A DNA stretch of 64,000 nucleotides from Mesorhizobium sp. INR15. GTDB taxonomy: Bacteria > Pseudomonadota > Alphaproteobacteria > Rhizobiales > Rhizobiaceae. The position numbers were made by a program, and so were the translations under genes. This document shows, in pieces, positions 18,824 through 26,258 of the stretch. The DNA is taken from assembly GCF_015500075.1 (NCBI RefSeq), contig NZ_CP045496.1, forward strand, positions 5,652,001-5,716,000. Direction: 5' to 3'. The notes under the pieces are model-generated. The model was not told where the DNA came from. It did not search any database and saw nothing but the letters and a program-made list of their open reading frames with translations. The first letter of the stretch is position 1, and each line of letters opens with the position of its first letter.

Positions 18824-20914
18824 ATGGACCTTTCTATCTTCGCCATCAACCTCGATCGCGAGACCGATCGCTGGAGCGAATTGCTTGCCAGCGCCGAAGC
18901 AGCCGGCCTGACCTTGCAGCGCGTTGCCGCCATCGACGGCCATGCCCTCGCTGAAAAAGACTGGAGGGAGATTGACCTTCCAACTGCACGCAAGCTGAGC
19001 GGGCGCTACATTCTGCCCGGCGAATATGCGTGTTACCGCAGCCATATCCAAGCCTTGGAAACGTTCCTGGCCAGTGGTGGAGCCCATGGCATAATCGTCG
19101 AGGATGACGTCCTCTTCCGCAACGACACCGCACGGCGCATCCAGGCGATCATCGCTGCGGTACCCGACTTCGACGTCATCAAGTTGACCAACCATCGCAT
19201 AAGCCTGTTTCTGCGTGCCGTCGAGACAAAGGAAGGCGACGAGATTGGTCGTGCTCTGCATGGCCCGCAAGGCTCAGCCGCTGCTTACCTGGTCACGCGG
19301 GAGGGCGCGCAGGGGCTGTTGTCGGCGCTGGCGGTCATGAAAATGCCGTGGGATGTCGCACTCGAACGATTTTGGGACACAGGCCTGAAAGTCTATTCGA
19401 CCCGCCAAGGGGTTCTCGATTTCGCCGACAGCAGCGTGATTTCCGGTATCGTCGACCCCTCGGGCAGCTATAAATTCGCGCGGCTTTCCTGGCCAGGCCG
19501 ATGGGGCTCCGGGGCGTTGCGGGCCTGGGACCAACTGCTCCGTTTGCATCACACCCTGCTCCGACCGCCCTTACCGCGAGAGATCCCGGACTACGCCCGT
19601 GACGACGCGCCGCGCAATAGCCTGCTTCTGTTGCTGGCGGCACTTGCCATTCTCGCCCTGGTCTCGGCAGTGTGGCGCGAGGCTGACACTTACCGCTACG
19701 CCGGGATTGCCCTCGCTACGGTCGCATTCATCCACTGGTTCGGACTGGATTTATGGACCTACAGCAAACCGCTGATCGGATGGGTCGGCTGTCTGTGCCT
19801 GGGCTGGTCGTTCTATGTCTTCATCCGGCTGGCGATCGTTTATTTCGGCACCGGCCAGTTGGGTAGCGCCGAAGGCATCTACCTGTTCCCGCTGTTTTAT
19901 GCGACGACCGGCTTCTCCCTCTTGCTGTTTGTCAGGCAGCCTGCGCGGCTCGTCCTCTGGTTCATGGTCCTCAGTCTTGTCTTCCTGGCGGCGGACACCG
20001 GCCATCCGGGCGTGCTTCATGGCATCAGACCGGTGCCATGGCTTTTCAACAACCCCATTCACGCATCGCTGGCTGCTGGGTTCATCTTTCTTTGCACGCT
20101 GCAGTTCATGGTTTACACGGCCCAAAGAGCGGACCTTGGCAACGCAACCCGGAGCCTGCACTGGGCGCTGTCGGCGACCGTCCTTCTCTTCGCCCTAGCG
20201 AACATCATCGCGCTGCAGTCAAAGGGGGTCTGGCTCGCGCTCGCGCTGACCCTGCTGCTGCTGGCGGTCATGGCGCTGGCGAGAGGCCATCGCCGCGAGT
20301 TGATGGTCGGAGGCGGCGTGCTGGCGACCGTGGCAGCCGGTATTGTCGCCATGCGCCATCTTTTCTGGCGCACCGCCGGCGACACCATGATCTTCGCCAA
20401 GAGCCTGGTTTTGGACATATTGAGCCGTGGCGTCATGCCGGCTTTCGATCAAGCCATTGCGAGCGATACGACCCCGTTTGCAGCCAAGGAACGGCTGATG
20501 CTGTGGGCGGATGCGATCGAGGTCTGGAAACGCCATCCTATCTTCGGAGCCAGTTCCAGCTGGCTCACCGAATGGCAGAACAGGACCTATCATCCCACAA
20601 TCCGCGATGTCTTCCACAATGGCTATCTGGAGATAGCGGTACGCTATGGCGTGGTCGGGCTGGCGTTCTTTGCCTTTCTCTATATCTGGTCGTCGAGACA
20701 GGTCCTGCTGGCCATGCGGGCCAGGCTAATCGCTCCGGCCGCATGGTCCTGCTACATCTCAACCCTGGTCTTCTTCGCCATAACCATCCTCAGCAATTCG
20801 AACAACCGGCTGGCGATAGGAGAGGCCTTCATGTGGTTCGCTGCCGCATTCGGCTTCTATTGTTTCTATCTGCGCCAGCAGAAGGGCCTTATCGAGCCGA
20901 GAACCTATTTTTAG
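18824..20914 (+). CDS. Fusion of GT25 glycosyltransferase and O-antigen ligase-like membrane domain
   Basis: The 696-residue protein has two parts. Residues 1-200 match LPS glycosyltransferase family 25: FAINLDRETDRW at 6-17, PGEYACYRSHIQALE near 64-78, IIVEDDVLF near 90-98 and HGPQGSAAAYLVTREGA near 146-162. From about 265 there are roughly ten to twelve hydrophobic helices typical of Wzy/WaaL proteins, with a long loop (about 515-605) containing WADAIEVWKRHPIFG and HNGYLEIAVRYGVVG, the ligase/polymerase signature. It probably adds a sugar and then transfers or polymerises a lipid-linked glycan at the membrane. The two activities are usually on separate proteins. The gene stands alone between tRNA-Gln and a degraded copy of the tRNA end. 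Confidence 0.85.
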   Translation: MDLSIFAINLDRETDRWSELLASAEAAGLTLQRVAAIDGHALAEKDWREIDLPTARKLSGRYILPGEYACYRSHIQALETFLASGGAHGIIVEDDVLFRNDTARRIQAIIAAVPDFDVIKLTNHRISLFLRAVETKEGDEIGRALHGPQGSAAAYLVTREGAQGLLSALAVMKMPWDVALERFWDTGLKVYSTRQGVLDFADSSVISGIVDPSGSYKFARLSWPGRWGSGALRAWDQLLRLHHTLLRPPLPREIPDYARDDAPRNSLLLLLAALAILALVSAVWREADTYRYAGIALATVAFIHWFGLDLWTYSKPLIGWVGCLCLGWSFYVFIRLAIVYFGTGQLGSAEGIYLFPLFYATTGFSLLLFVRQPARLVLWFMVLSLVFLAADTGHPGVLHGIRPVPWLFNNPIHASLAAGFIFLCTLQFMVYTAQRADLGNATRSLHWALSATVLLFALANIIALQSKGVWLALALTLLLLAVMALARGHRRELMVGGGVLATVAAGIVAMRHLFWRTAGDTMIFAKSLVLDILSRGVMPAFDQAIASDTTPFAAKERLMLWADAIEVWKRHPIFGASSSWLTEWQNRTYHPTIRDVFHNGYLEIAVRYGVVGLAFFAFLYIWSSRQVLLAMRARLIAPAAWSCYISTLVFFAITILSNSNNRLAIGEAFMWFAAAFGFYCFYLRQQKGLIEPRTYF

Positions 20915-20933
20915 ACGGCCAGCATATCACGCG

Positions 20934-20962
20934 GCCAGATTCGAATCCTCCCCCCTCAGCCA
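20934..20962 (+). repeat. Degenerate copy of tRNA-Gln 3' end (possible att remnant)
   Basis: This 29-bp stretch matches the last 29 bases of the tRNA gene (18684-18712) at 23 positions, including TTCGAATCCT and the terminal AGCCA. It lies 20 bp after the fusion gene, so tRNA and copy bracket that gene at a distance of 2250 bp. The stem-forming positions are no longer paired, so it is not a functional T arm. No integrase is present. Confidence 0.5.
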
Positions 20963-20992
20963 ACGCGAAGTTCAACTCTGTCAGTTAAAGCC

Positions 20993-21083
20993 GGCGACCA
21001 AAGTCGCCAGAGCAGGCAACGGGTTGATTTGGCCGGTGATACCGGCGTTGCATTCTCGACTTTCCCACAATCCGGGAAAGTCG
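20993..21083 (+). promoter_or_regulatory. Three consecutive hairpins before the dioxygenase gene
   Basis: Perfect inverted repeats occur at 20993-21008 (GGCGAC, loop CAAA, GTCGCC), 21032-21046 (GCCGGT, loop GAT, ACCGGC) and 21057-21083 (CGACTTTCCC, 7-base loop, GGGAAAGTCG). The first may terminate the fusion gene. The third, 79 bp before the next ATG, could lie in its leader. None has a T-run. Confidence 0.5.
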
Positions 21084-21161
21084 GTGCCGCAATTCACGGC
21101 TTATCGCCTTCCCTGCCTTTTTCTACGGTGTCGTCAGATCACGGGAAAGGGATGCCATGAA

Positions 21162-22034
21162 ATGCTGACGGATGCACAAGCACGCCAAGCGGTGGAGCAG
21201 TATCGCGAAGAGGGCTATGCGGTCGTGCGCCAGTTCGTCGACGGTGACGAGATGGTGCGGCTCAAGAAGGAGACCGACGCCGTCTATGCCGAGGGCCTGA
21301 AACACCACGCGACCTACCGGCACGGCAATCTCAATTTCCAGATCCTGCCTGAATCAGATTTCGGTCAGCGCTACGTCCTTCAGGCCTACTGGTTTTCCTG
21401 GATCAATTCCTATTTCGAGCAATTCCGGCGCAGCCAGGACTACCTGAAGCTGCTGGAGGGGTTGATCGGCCGCGACATCAGGCAGATCGCGCAACAACTG
21501 CATTGGAAGCCGCCCGGCGCCAATGTCACCGGCTATCGCTTCCACCAGGACCTGCGTTTTCGCAATCAGGCCGCTTTCGACAATGTCGCCGACGCGACCG
21601 TGACCACCGGCCTCGCGGTCGACCGGGCGACACTCGACAATGGCTGCCTTCAGGTCGTGCCAGGAAGTCACAAGCTCGGCTATCTCGGCCTGTCTGATGA
21701 GGGCAAGGGCGAGTTGATGAAAGGCCTGACCGCCGAGGAGGAGTTGCGCAAGGTCGGCATCGATCCGGCAAGCATCGTCCCCCTGGTGCTGGAACCAGGC
21801 GACCTGGCCATGTGGGGACTGTTGACCGTGCATGGGTCCTCGCCAAACCTGTCGCAGCACGATCGGGCCTTTGCCTTGTCGAGCTATGTGCGGGCCGATT
21901 CGACGCAACGCGGCGAATGGGCATTCAAGGATGGCGTCTCCGTGCCGCTCGGCGAAACGCCGGTGCTTTGCAAATACGAGAAGCTCTTCGAGGAGCCGGG
22001 GCCGATGTACGACACCACCGCCTGGTGGAAATGA
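21162..22034 (+). CDS. Phytanoyl-CoA dioxygenase (PhyH) family oxygenase
   Basis: The 290-residue Fe(II)/2-oxoglutarate-type oxygenase has the metal motif H-x-D in YRFHQDLRF near residues 122-130, and the distal histidine in MWGLLTVHGSSPN near 220-232. An arginine twelve residues after that histidine (HDRAFALSSYVRAD) fits the 2-oxoglutarate carboxylate. TLDNGCLQVVPGSHKLG is the usual PhyH core. The substrate is unknown; bacterial members act on amino acids, ectoine, phosphonates or acyl-CoAs. ATG 21162 is the first in-frame start after the hairpins, and the ribosome site is weak. It converges on the LysR gene, with a strong hairpin between them. Confidence 0.85.
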   Translation: MLTDAQARQAVEQYREEGYAVVRQFVDGDEMVRLKKETDAVYAEGLKHHATYRHGNLNFQILPESDFGQRYVLQAYWFSWINSYFEQFRRSQDYLKLLEGLIGRDIRQIAQQLHWKPPGANVTGYRFHQDLRFRNQAAFDNVADATVTTGLAVDRATLDNGCLQVVPGSHKLGYLGLSDEGKGELMKGLTAEEELRKVGIDPASIVPLVLEPGDLAMWGLLTVHGSSPNLSQHDRAFALSSYVRADSTQRGEWAFKDGVSVPLGETPVLCKYEKLFEEPGPMYDTTAWWK

Positions 22035-22062
22035 CGCCGTTGAATTTGCCGTTGGGGGCAAG

Positions 22063-22090
22063 AGGGGCCTGGCGTTCGCGCCGGGCCCCT
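22063..22090. terminator. Bidirectional hairpin with TTCG loop between convergent genes
   Basis: AGGGGCCTGGCG (22063-22074) pairs with CGCCGGGCCCCT (22079-22090) over 12 positions with one G-T pair, closed by the stable TTCG tetraloop. It lies 28 bp after the dioxygenase stop and 33 bp from the LysR stop. It lacks a clear T-run. Confidence 0.65.
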
Positions 22091-22123
22091 GCTGGCGTTG
22101 AGAGGCGATTTGATGGCCTCTTT

Positions 22124-23023
22124 TCAGGCGGTGAAGTCCGCCGACAATTCACGGATCAGGAAATCGACGAAAGCACGCACCTTGGCCGCAATATAGGTGC
22201 GGTGGGGATAGAGGGCGTAGATCGGGCTGGAGCCGGGGCGAAACTCGTCCAGTTGTACTTCCAGCCGTCCGTCACCGATCGCGGTGTCGACAAGAAGGCT
22301 TGGCAGATTGCCAACGCCAAATCCCGCGATCGTCATCTGATAGGCGGCCTCGACGCTGTTGGTGGAGATGCGCCCGCCAATAGCCGCGTCGAAAGGACCG
22401 TCGGGGCCCACAAACGGCCATGTGCCGAGGCGCTTGGCAAAATTGCTCAGCACGCACGAATGATCCGCCAATTCGGCAGGATGGGTCGGCCGGCCACGGG
22501 AATCCCAGTAGCCCGGCGTCGCACAGACATAGTTGCGGACCTCGCCCAGCCGGCGTGCAATCAGCGCCGAATCCGCCTGGCCGCCAAAGCGGATGGCCAC
22601 GTCATAACCTTCTTCGACAATGCCCACGACATAGCGCGCCGTGAGGTCGAACTCGATCGTGGTGAGCGGGTTCTCGTCAAGAAATTTCGGCACCAGCTTG
22701 GTGATGCGGGTGTGGCCGAGAACGTTGGAACAGGAGACCCGGATCAGGCCGCGCGTCTCCTTGTGCAGCCCACGTGTCGAATCCTGCAGTTCCGAAATGT
22801 CGTCCAGCAAGGTACGGGCGCGTGGCGCGTAGTCACGGCCCGCTTCGGTCAAGCTGAGGCGCCTGGTCGTGCGGTTGATGAGCCGAACGCCGAGATCGTC
22901 TTCCAGTTCCTTGATCGTCCTGCTGACCGCGGTCGTCGACATGTTGAGATCCCGCGCCGCCGCCGAAAGGCTGCCAAGCAGACAAACCCGGTCGAAAACC
23001 CGCATCGCGGTAAGAAGATTCAT
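22124..23023 (-). CDS. LysR family transcriptional regulator
   Basis: The 299-residue protein has an N-terminal winged helix-turn-helix (RVCLLGSLSAAARDLNMSTT at about 12-31, then VSRTIKELEDDLGVRLINRT) and a periplasmic-binding-protein-like effector domain (about 90-290). ATG 23023 follows GGGGAAAG; the upstream in-frame codons lack a site. It is divergent from the solute-binding protein gene with 128 bp between, the usual LysR layout, so it probably controls that gene. The effector is unknown. Confidence 0.92.
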   Translation of the reverse strand: MNLLTAMRVFDRVCLLGSLSAAARDLNMSTTAVSRTIKELEDDLGVRLINRTTRRLSLTEAGRDYAPRARTLLDDISELQDSTRGLHKETRGLIRVSCSNVLGHTRITKLVPKFLDENPLTTIEFDLTARYVVGIVEEGYDVAIRFGGQADSALIARRLGEVRNYVCATPGYWDSRGRPTHPAELADHSCVLSNFAKRLGTWPFVGPDGPFDAAIGGRISTNSVEAAYQMTIAGFGVGNLPSLLVDTAIGDGRLEVQLDEFRPGSSPIYALYPHRTYIAAKVRAFVDFLIRELSADFTA

Positions 23024-23151
23024 CTTGCTTTCCCCTCGCCGTCGCACCGGCCTCGCCATTTGCGGCTTCCGACAGAAGACAGCGCCTGACGATTACCAAG
23101 CCACAGCATTCCACCGAATTTGGACGTAAAATCAACAATGGGAGAAACGAC

Positions 23152-24789
23152 ATGACATCCAAGCCCCTTCACCCCGCCATCAGCGGATTTGCGCGGGACG
23201 CCAAGCGCGGTGCGCTCAGCCGCCGTGAATTCCTGGCGCTGGCCAGCGCCTTCGGCGCTAGTACCGCCGCAGCCTATGGGCTCATCGGTCAGCCGGTTCC
23301 GGCGCGGGCTGAAGAAGCCGCACAGCCAAAAAAGGGCGGTACGGTGCGTGTCGCCATGCAGGTCATGGAACTGCAGGACCCGCGCATGTTCAGGGTTTCG
23401 CAGATGGGCAACATCGCCATGCAGTTTCTTGAGCCGCTGGTGCGCTGGAAGCCTGATTTCACCTTCGAGCCCATGCTGCTGCAAAGCTGGGAAATCAACG
23501 CAGACGCCACGGAATACGTGCTCAAGCTGCGCCCAGATGTCAAATGGTCGAATGGCGACGCTTTCACGGCGAAAGACGTGGCCTTCAACATCACGCGCTG
23601 GTGCGAGAAGGATGCTCCCGGCAACTCGATGGCCGGGCGCATGACCTCGCTGATCGACCCCGGCACCAAGCTGGCGCGCGCCGGCGCCATCGAGATCCGC
23701 GACGACCACACCGTCGTGCTGAAACTGTCGCGGCCGGATATCACCATCGTCCCCGCCATGACCGATTATCCGGCGCTGATCGTCCACCACACATTCAATC
23801 CCAAAGAAGCTGCCTTGTCGGCTAAGCCGATCTGCACGGGACCGTTCGAGTTGACGAAACTCGACGTCGGCGTTGCCGCCTCCGTTCGCAAACGGCCCGA
23901 CGGCTCGTGGTGGGGTGGCGATGTGTTTCTCGACGGCATCGACTGGATCGACTACGGCACCGACTCGGCAGCCACGGTCTCGGCCTTCGAATCCGGCGAG
24001 ATTGACGTGAACGGGCAGACGCAGTCCTATGATGTCGGGATGCTCGACAGGCTCGGGTTGAAGAAATCGGAGATCGTCACCGCTGCCACCCTGGTTTCGC
24101 GCTGCAATGTCAACGCCAAGCCCTATGACGACAAGCGGGTGCGCAATGCCATCCAGCTCGCGGTCGACAACAAGGCGGTTCTGCAATTGGGCGCCGACGG
24201 GATGGGCATCGTGGCGCAGAACGACCATGTCGGGCCGATGCATCCCGAACATGCCGAACTGCCGCCGATCAAGCGCGATCCCGCCCGGGCCAGGGCACTG
24301 CTTGAGGAAGCCGGCCAACTCGACTTCGAGTTCGAACTGATTTCGGTCGAGGCCGACTATCGCAAGGAAAGTTCCGACGTCGTAGCCCAGCAGATGCGCG
24401 ATGCCGGGTTCAAGGTGAAGCGTACGGTCATCCCGGAGTCGGCGTTCTGGAATGACTGGACGAAATACCCTTTCGCGACGACCAACTGGAACGCACGCCC
24501 GCTCGGCATCCAGACCTATGCCCTTGCCTATCAGACCGGCTCGGCGTGGAACGAGACAGGTTTCGCCGACCCGGCATTCGACGCCAAGGTGCAGAAAGCC
24601 AATGCCATCGCCGACGCGGACCAGCGGCGCGTGGTGATGGGGGAATTGCAGATGATGCTGCAGGATTCCGGCATCATCGTTCAACCCTACTGGCGAAAGC
24701 TGTTCTGCCACATGAAACCGGCGTTGATGGGTTACCAGATGCACCAGGCCTATGAGCAGGATTTCACCCGCGCCTGGCTTGCCGCCTGA
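23152..24789 (+). CDS. ABC transporter solute-binding protein, family 5 (peptide/nickel type), Tat-exported
   Basis: The 545-residue protein has a Tat signal SRREFLALASAFGAS at about 20-34 and cleavage near ARAEE (about 50). The mature part is an SBP_bac_5 domain: YVLKLRPDVKWSNGDAFTAKD near 118-138, GTGPF-like ICTGPFELTKLD near 225, and FNITRW. These proteins bind oligopeptides, glutathione, opines or similar ligands in the periplasm. A GGGAGAAA site precedes ATG 23152. No permease or ATPase gene is nearby, so it is an orphan or shares a transporter coded elsewhere. Divergence from the LysR gene suggests ligand-responsive control. Confidence 0.9.
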   Translation: MTSKPLHPAISGFARDAKRGALSRREFLALASAFGASTAAAYGLIGQPVPARAEEAAQPKKGGTVRVAMQVMELQDPRMFRVSQMGNIAMQFLEPLVRWKPDFTFEPMLLQSWEINADATEYVLKLRPDVKWSNGDAFTAKDVAFNITRWCEKDAPGNSMAGRMTSLIDPGTKLARAGAIEIRDDHTVVLKLSRPDITIVPAMTDYPALIVHHTFNPKEAALSAKPICTGPFELTKLDVGVAASVRKRPDGSWWGGDVFLDGIDWIDYGTDSAATVSAFESGEIDVNGQTQSYDVGMLDRLGLKKSEIVTAATLVSRCNVNAKPYDDKRVRNAIQLAVDNKAVLQLGADGMGIVAQNDHVGPMHPEHAELPPIKRDPARARALLEEAGQLDFEFELISVEADYRKESSDVVAQQMRDAGFKVKRTVIPESAFWNDWTKYPFATTNWNARPLGIQTYALAYQTGSAWNETGFADPAFDAKVQKANAIADADQRRVVMGELQMMLQDSGIIVQPYWRKLFCHMKPALMGYQMHQAYEQDFTRAWLAA

Positions 24790-25149
24790 TTGCCCCAGAC
24801 TACCCCAAACAAGGCGGCGCATTTCCCTGCGCCGCCTACTGTGATCAGCGTAAAAGCCGCGCCGAAACGCCGGCATCGTCGGCGTCATCTTGACAATGCA
24901 GCCGCATCGGACAGGACGAGCAGATACGGCCGCAAGTGCCCCGCTCTTGTTCGCCGACTGGCGCTACCAGCCATGGTGTGAGGCCGGCCGGAACGCCGGG
25001 TATCTGTCGTTCGGAGATTTCCATATTTGTCATCGTTGCAAGCTCCAGTTCGTGACTGAAGCTTACTTCCGCAAGAATGAAGCGAAACCCGCTTCTCCAT
25101 GCAACGACCTTCCCGGAGATCGGGAAAATCTGACCTCAATGCGGCATGT
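24790..25149. other. 360-bp intergenic gap
   Basis: Besides the terminator hairpin at its start, the gap holds a TTCCCG/CGGGAA hairpin (25110-25126). This lies 24 bp past the stop of the epimerase gene, which ends at 25150 on the minus strand, and probably marks that transcript's end. No convincing gene was found in either strand. Confidence 0.5.
24812..24837 (+). terminator. Hairpin after the solute-binding protein gene
   Basis: AGGCGGCGCA (24812-24821) and TGCGCCGCCT (24828-24837) form a perfect 10-bp stem with a six-base loop, 22 bp past the stop. No T-run follows, so it is a probable terminator or transcript-end stabiliser. Confidence 0.6.
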
Positions 25150-26136
25150 TCAGATCGTGTTGGATCCCGCCATCCATTCCGATCGATACCAATCGACGAA
25201 CCGTCCCAACCCAACCTCCAGCGAGGTCGTTGGCTTGAAGCCGAAATCCCGTTCCAATGCCGTCATATCGGCATAGGTCCGCTCGACGTCGCTGCTCTGC
25301 ATCGGTTCGGATTGGCGGATCGCCTTGACGCCGAGCAGCCTTTCCAGAATGTCGATGAAATCGCCCAGGCGCTCCGGCCGGCTGTTGCCGATATTGTAGA
25401 CCCGGCTTGGCGGAACCTCGGCCATTGGCGGCTTGTCCAGAACGGCAACGATGGCGGCCACGATGTCGTCGATATAGGTGAAATCCCGCCACATCTCGCC
25501 ATCGTTGAAGACACGGATCGGCTTGCCCTCCAGAATGGCCTTGGTGAACAGCCAATAGGCCATGTCGGGGCGTCCCCAGGGGCCGTAGACGGTGAAGAAC
25601 CGCAGGCCGGTCTGCGGTATGCCGAAGAGATGAGCGTAGGTATGGCTCATCAACTCATCGCTTTTCTTGGTGGCGGCGTAGAGCGAAACGGGCCGGTCGA
25701 CCTGATCGGTCTCGGCGAACGGGACTTTGCTGTTGCCGCCATAGACCGAGCTCGACGAAGCATAGACCAGATGTTCGAACGACGGCTCGGCCCGGCAAAA
25801 CTCGAGCACCTCAAGATGGCCGACGATGTTGGACCGGATATAGGCCCTCGGGTTTTCCAGGGAATAACGCACCCCTGCCTGGGCAGCTAGGTGAACAATC
25901 CTGGTTATGCCCTTCCCGGCCAGAGCTGCCGGCAGCGCGCCCTCTTCCGCGATATCCAGCTGATGGAAAGAGAAATCCTTGTACGGGCGAAGGCGGGCAA
26001 GCCGGCCCTCTTTCAAGGCCTGGTCGTAATAGTCATTCAGATTGTCGACACCGATAACTGCCTCTCCCCGGCTCAGGAGGTGGAGGCAGACGTGGCTTCC
26101 GATGAACCCGGCGGCTCCGGTGACGAGTATAGGCAA
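25150..26136 (-). CDS. NAD-dependent epimerase, probable UDP-glucuronate 4-epimerase
   Basis: The protein of about 328 residues has a Rossmann loop VTGAAGFIGSHVC followed by GVDNLNDYYDQALKEGRLARL. The latter pattern marks UDP-glucuronate 4-epimerases such as LpsL of Sinorhizobium. YAATKKSDELMSH supplies the catalytic Tyr/Lys, and VYASSSSVYGG the serine. It would make UDP-galacturonate for LPS or exopolysaccharide. No ATG fits the family N-terminus. A TTG at 26136 with GGAG six bases upstream gives MPILVTGAAG, and the TTG at 26184 has no ribosome site. It stands alone, not in a sugar operon. Confidence 0.85.
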   Translation of the reverse strand: MPILVTGAAGFIGSHVCLHLLSRGEAVIGVDNLNDYYDQALKEGRLARLRPYKDFSFHQLDIAEEGALPAALAGKGITRIVHLAAQAGVRYSLENPRAYIRSNIVGHLEVLEFCRAEPSFEHLVYASSSSVYGGNSKVPFAETDQVDRPVSLYAATKKSDELMSHTYAHLFGIPQTGLRFFTVYGPWGRPDMAYWLFTKAILEGKPIRVFNDGEMWRDFTYIDDIVAAIVAVLDKPPMAEVPPSRVYNIGNSRPERLGDFIDILERLLGVKAIRQSEPMQSSDVERTYADMTALERDFGFKPTTSLEVGLGRFVDWYRSEWMAGSNTI

Positions 26137-26258
26137 AAGGCTCTCCAAAACACGACGGTCAGCCAACGACCTGACTGCTTTCAACCCAAGCTATAGTCGA
26201 AACCGGAAACGGAGACCATCGGCGGCGCTGCAACCACCAATGACATGCGGCCGCCGCG

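Noticed and set aside
18713..20933. Integrase or transposase between the tRNA and its degenerate copy
   Set aside because: Only the GT25-ligase gene is present; no recombinase fragment was seen in either strand.
23020..24888. 622-codon open frame on the minus strand antisense to the solute-binding protein gene
   Set aside because: It is a mirror of a high-GC coding strand; the plus-strand protein has a signal peptide, family motifs and a ribosome site.
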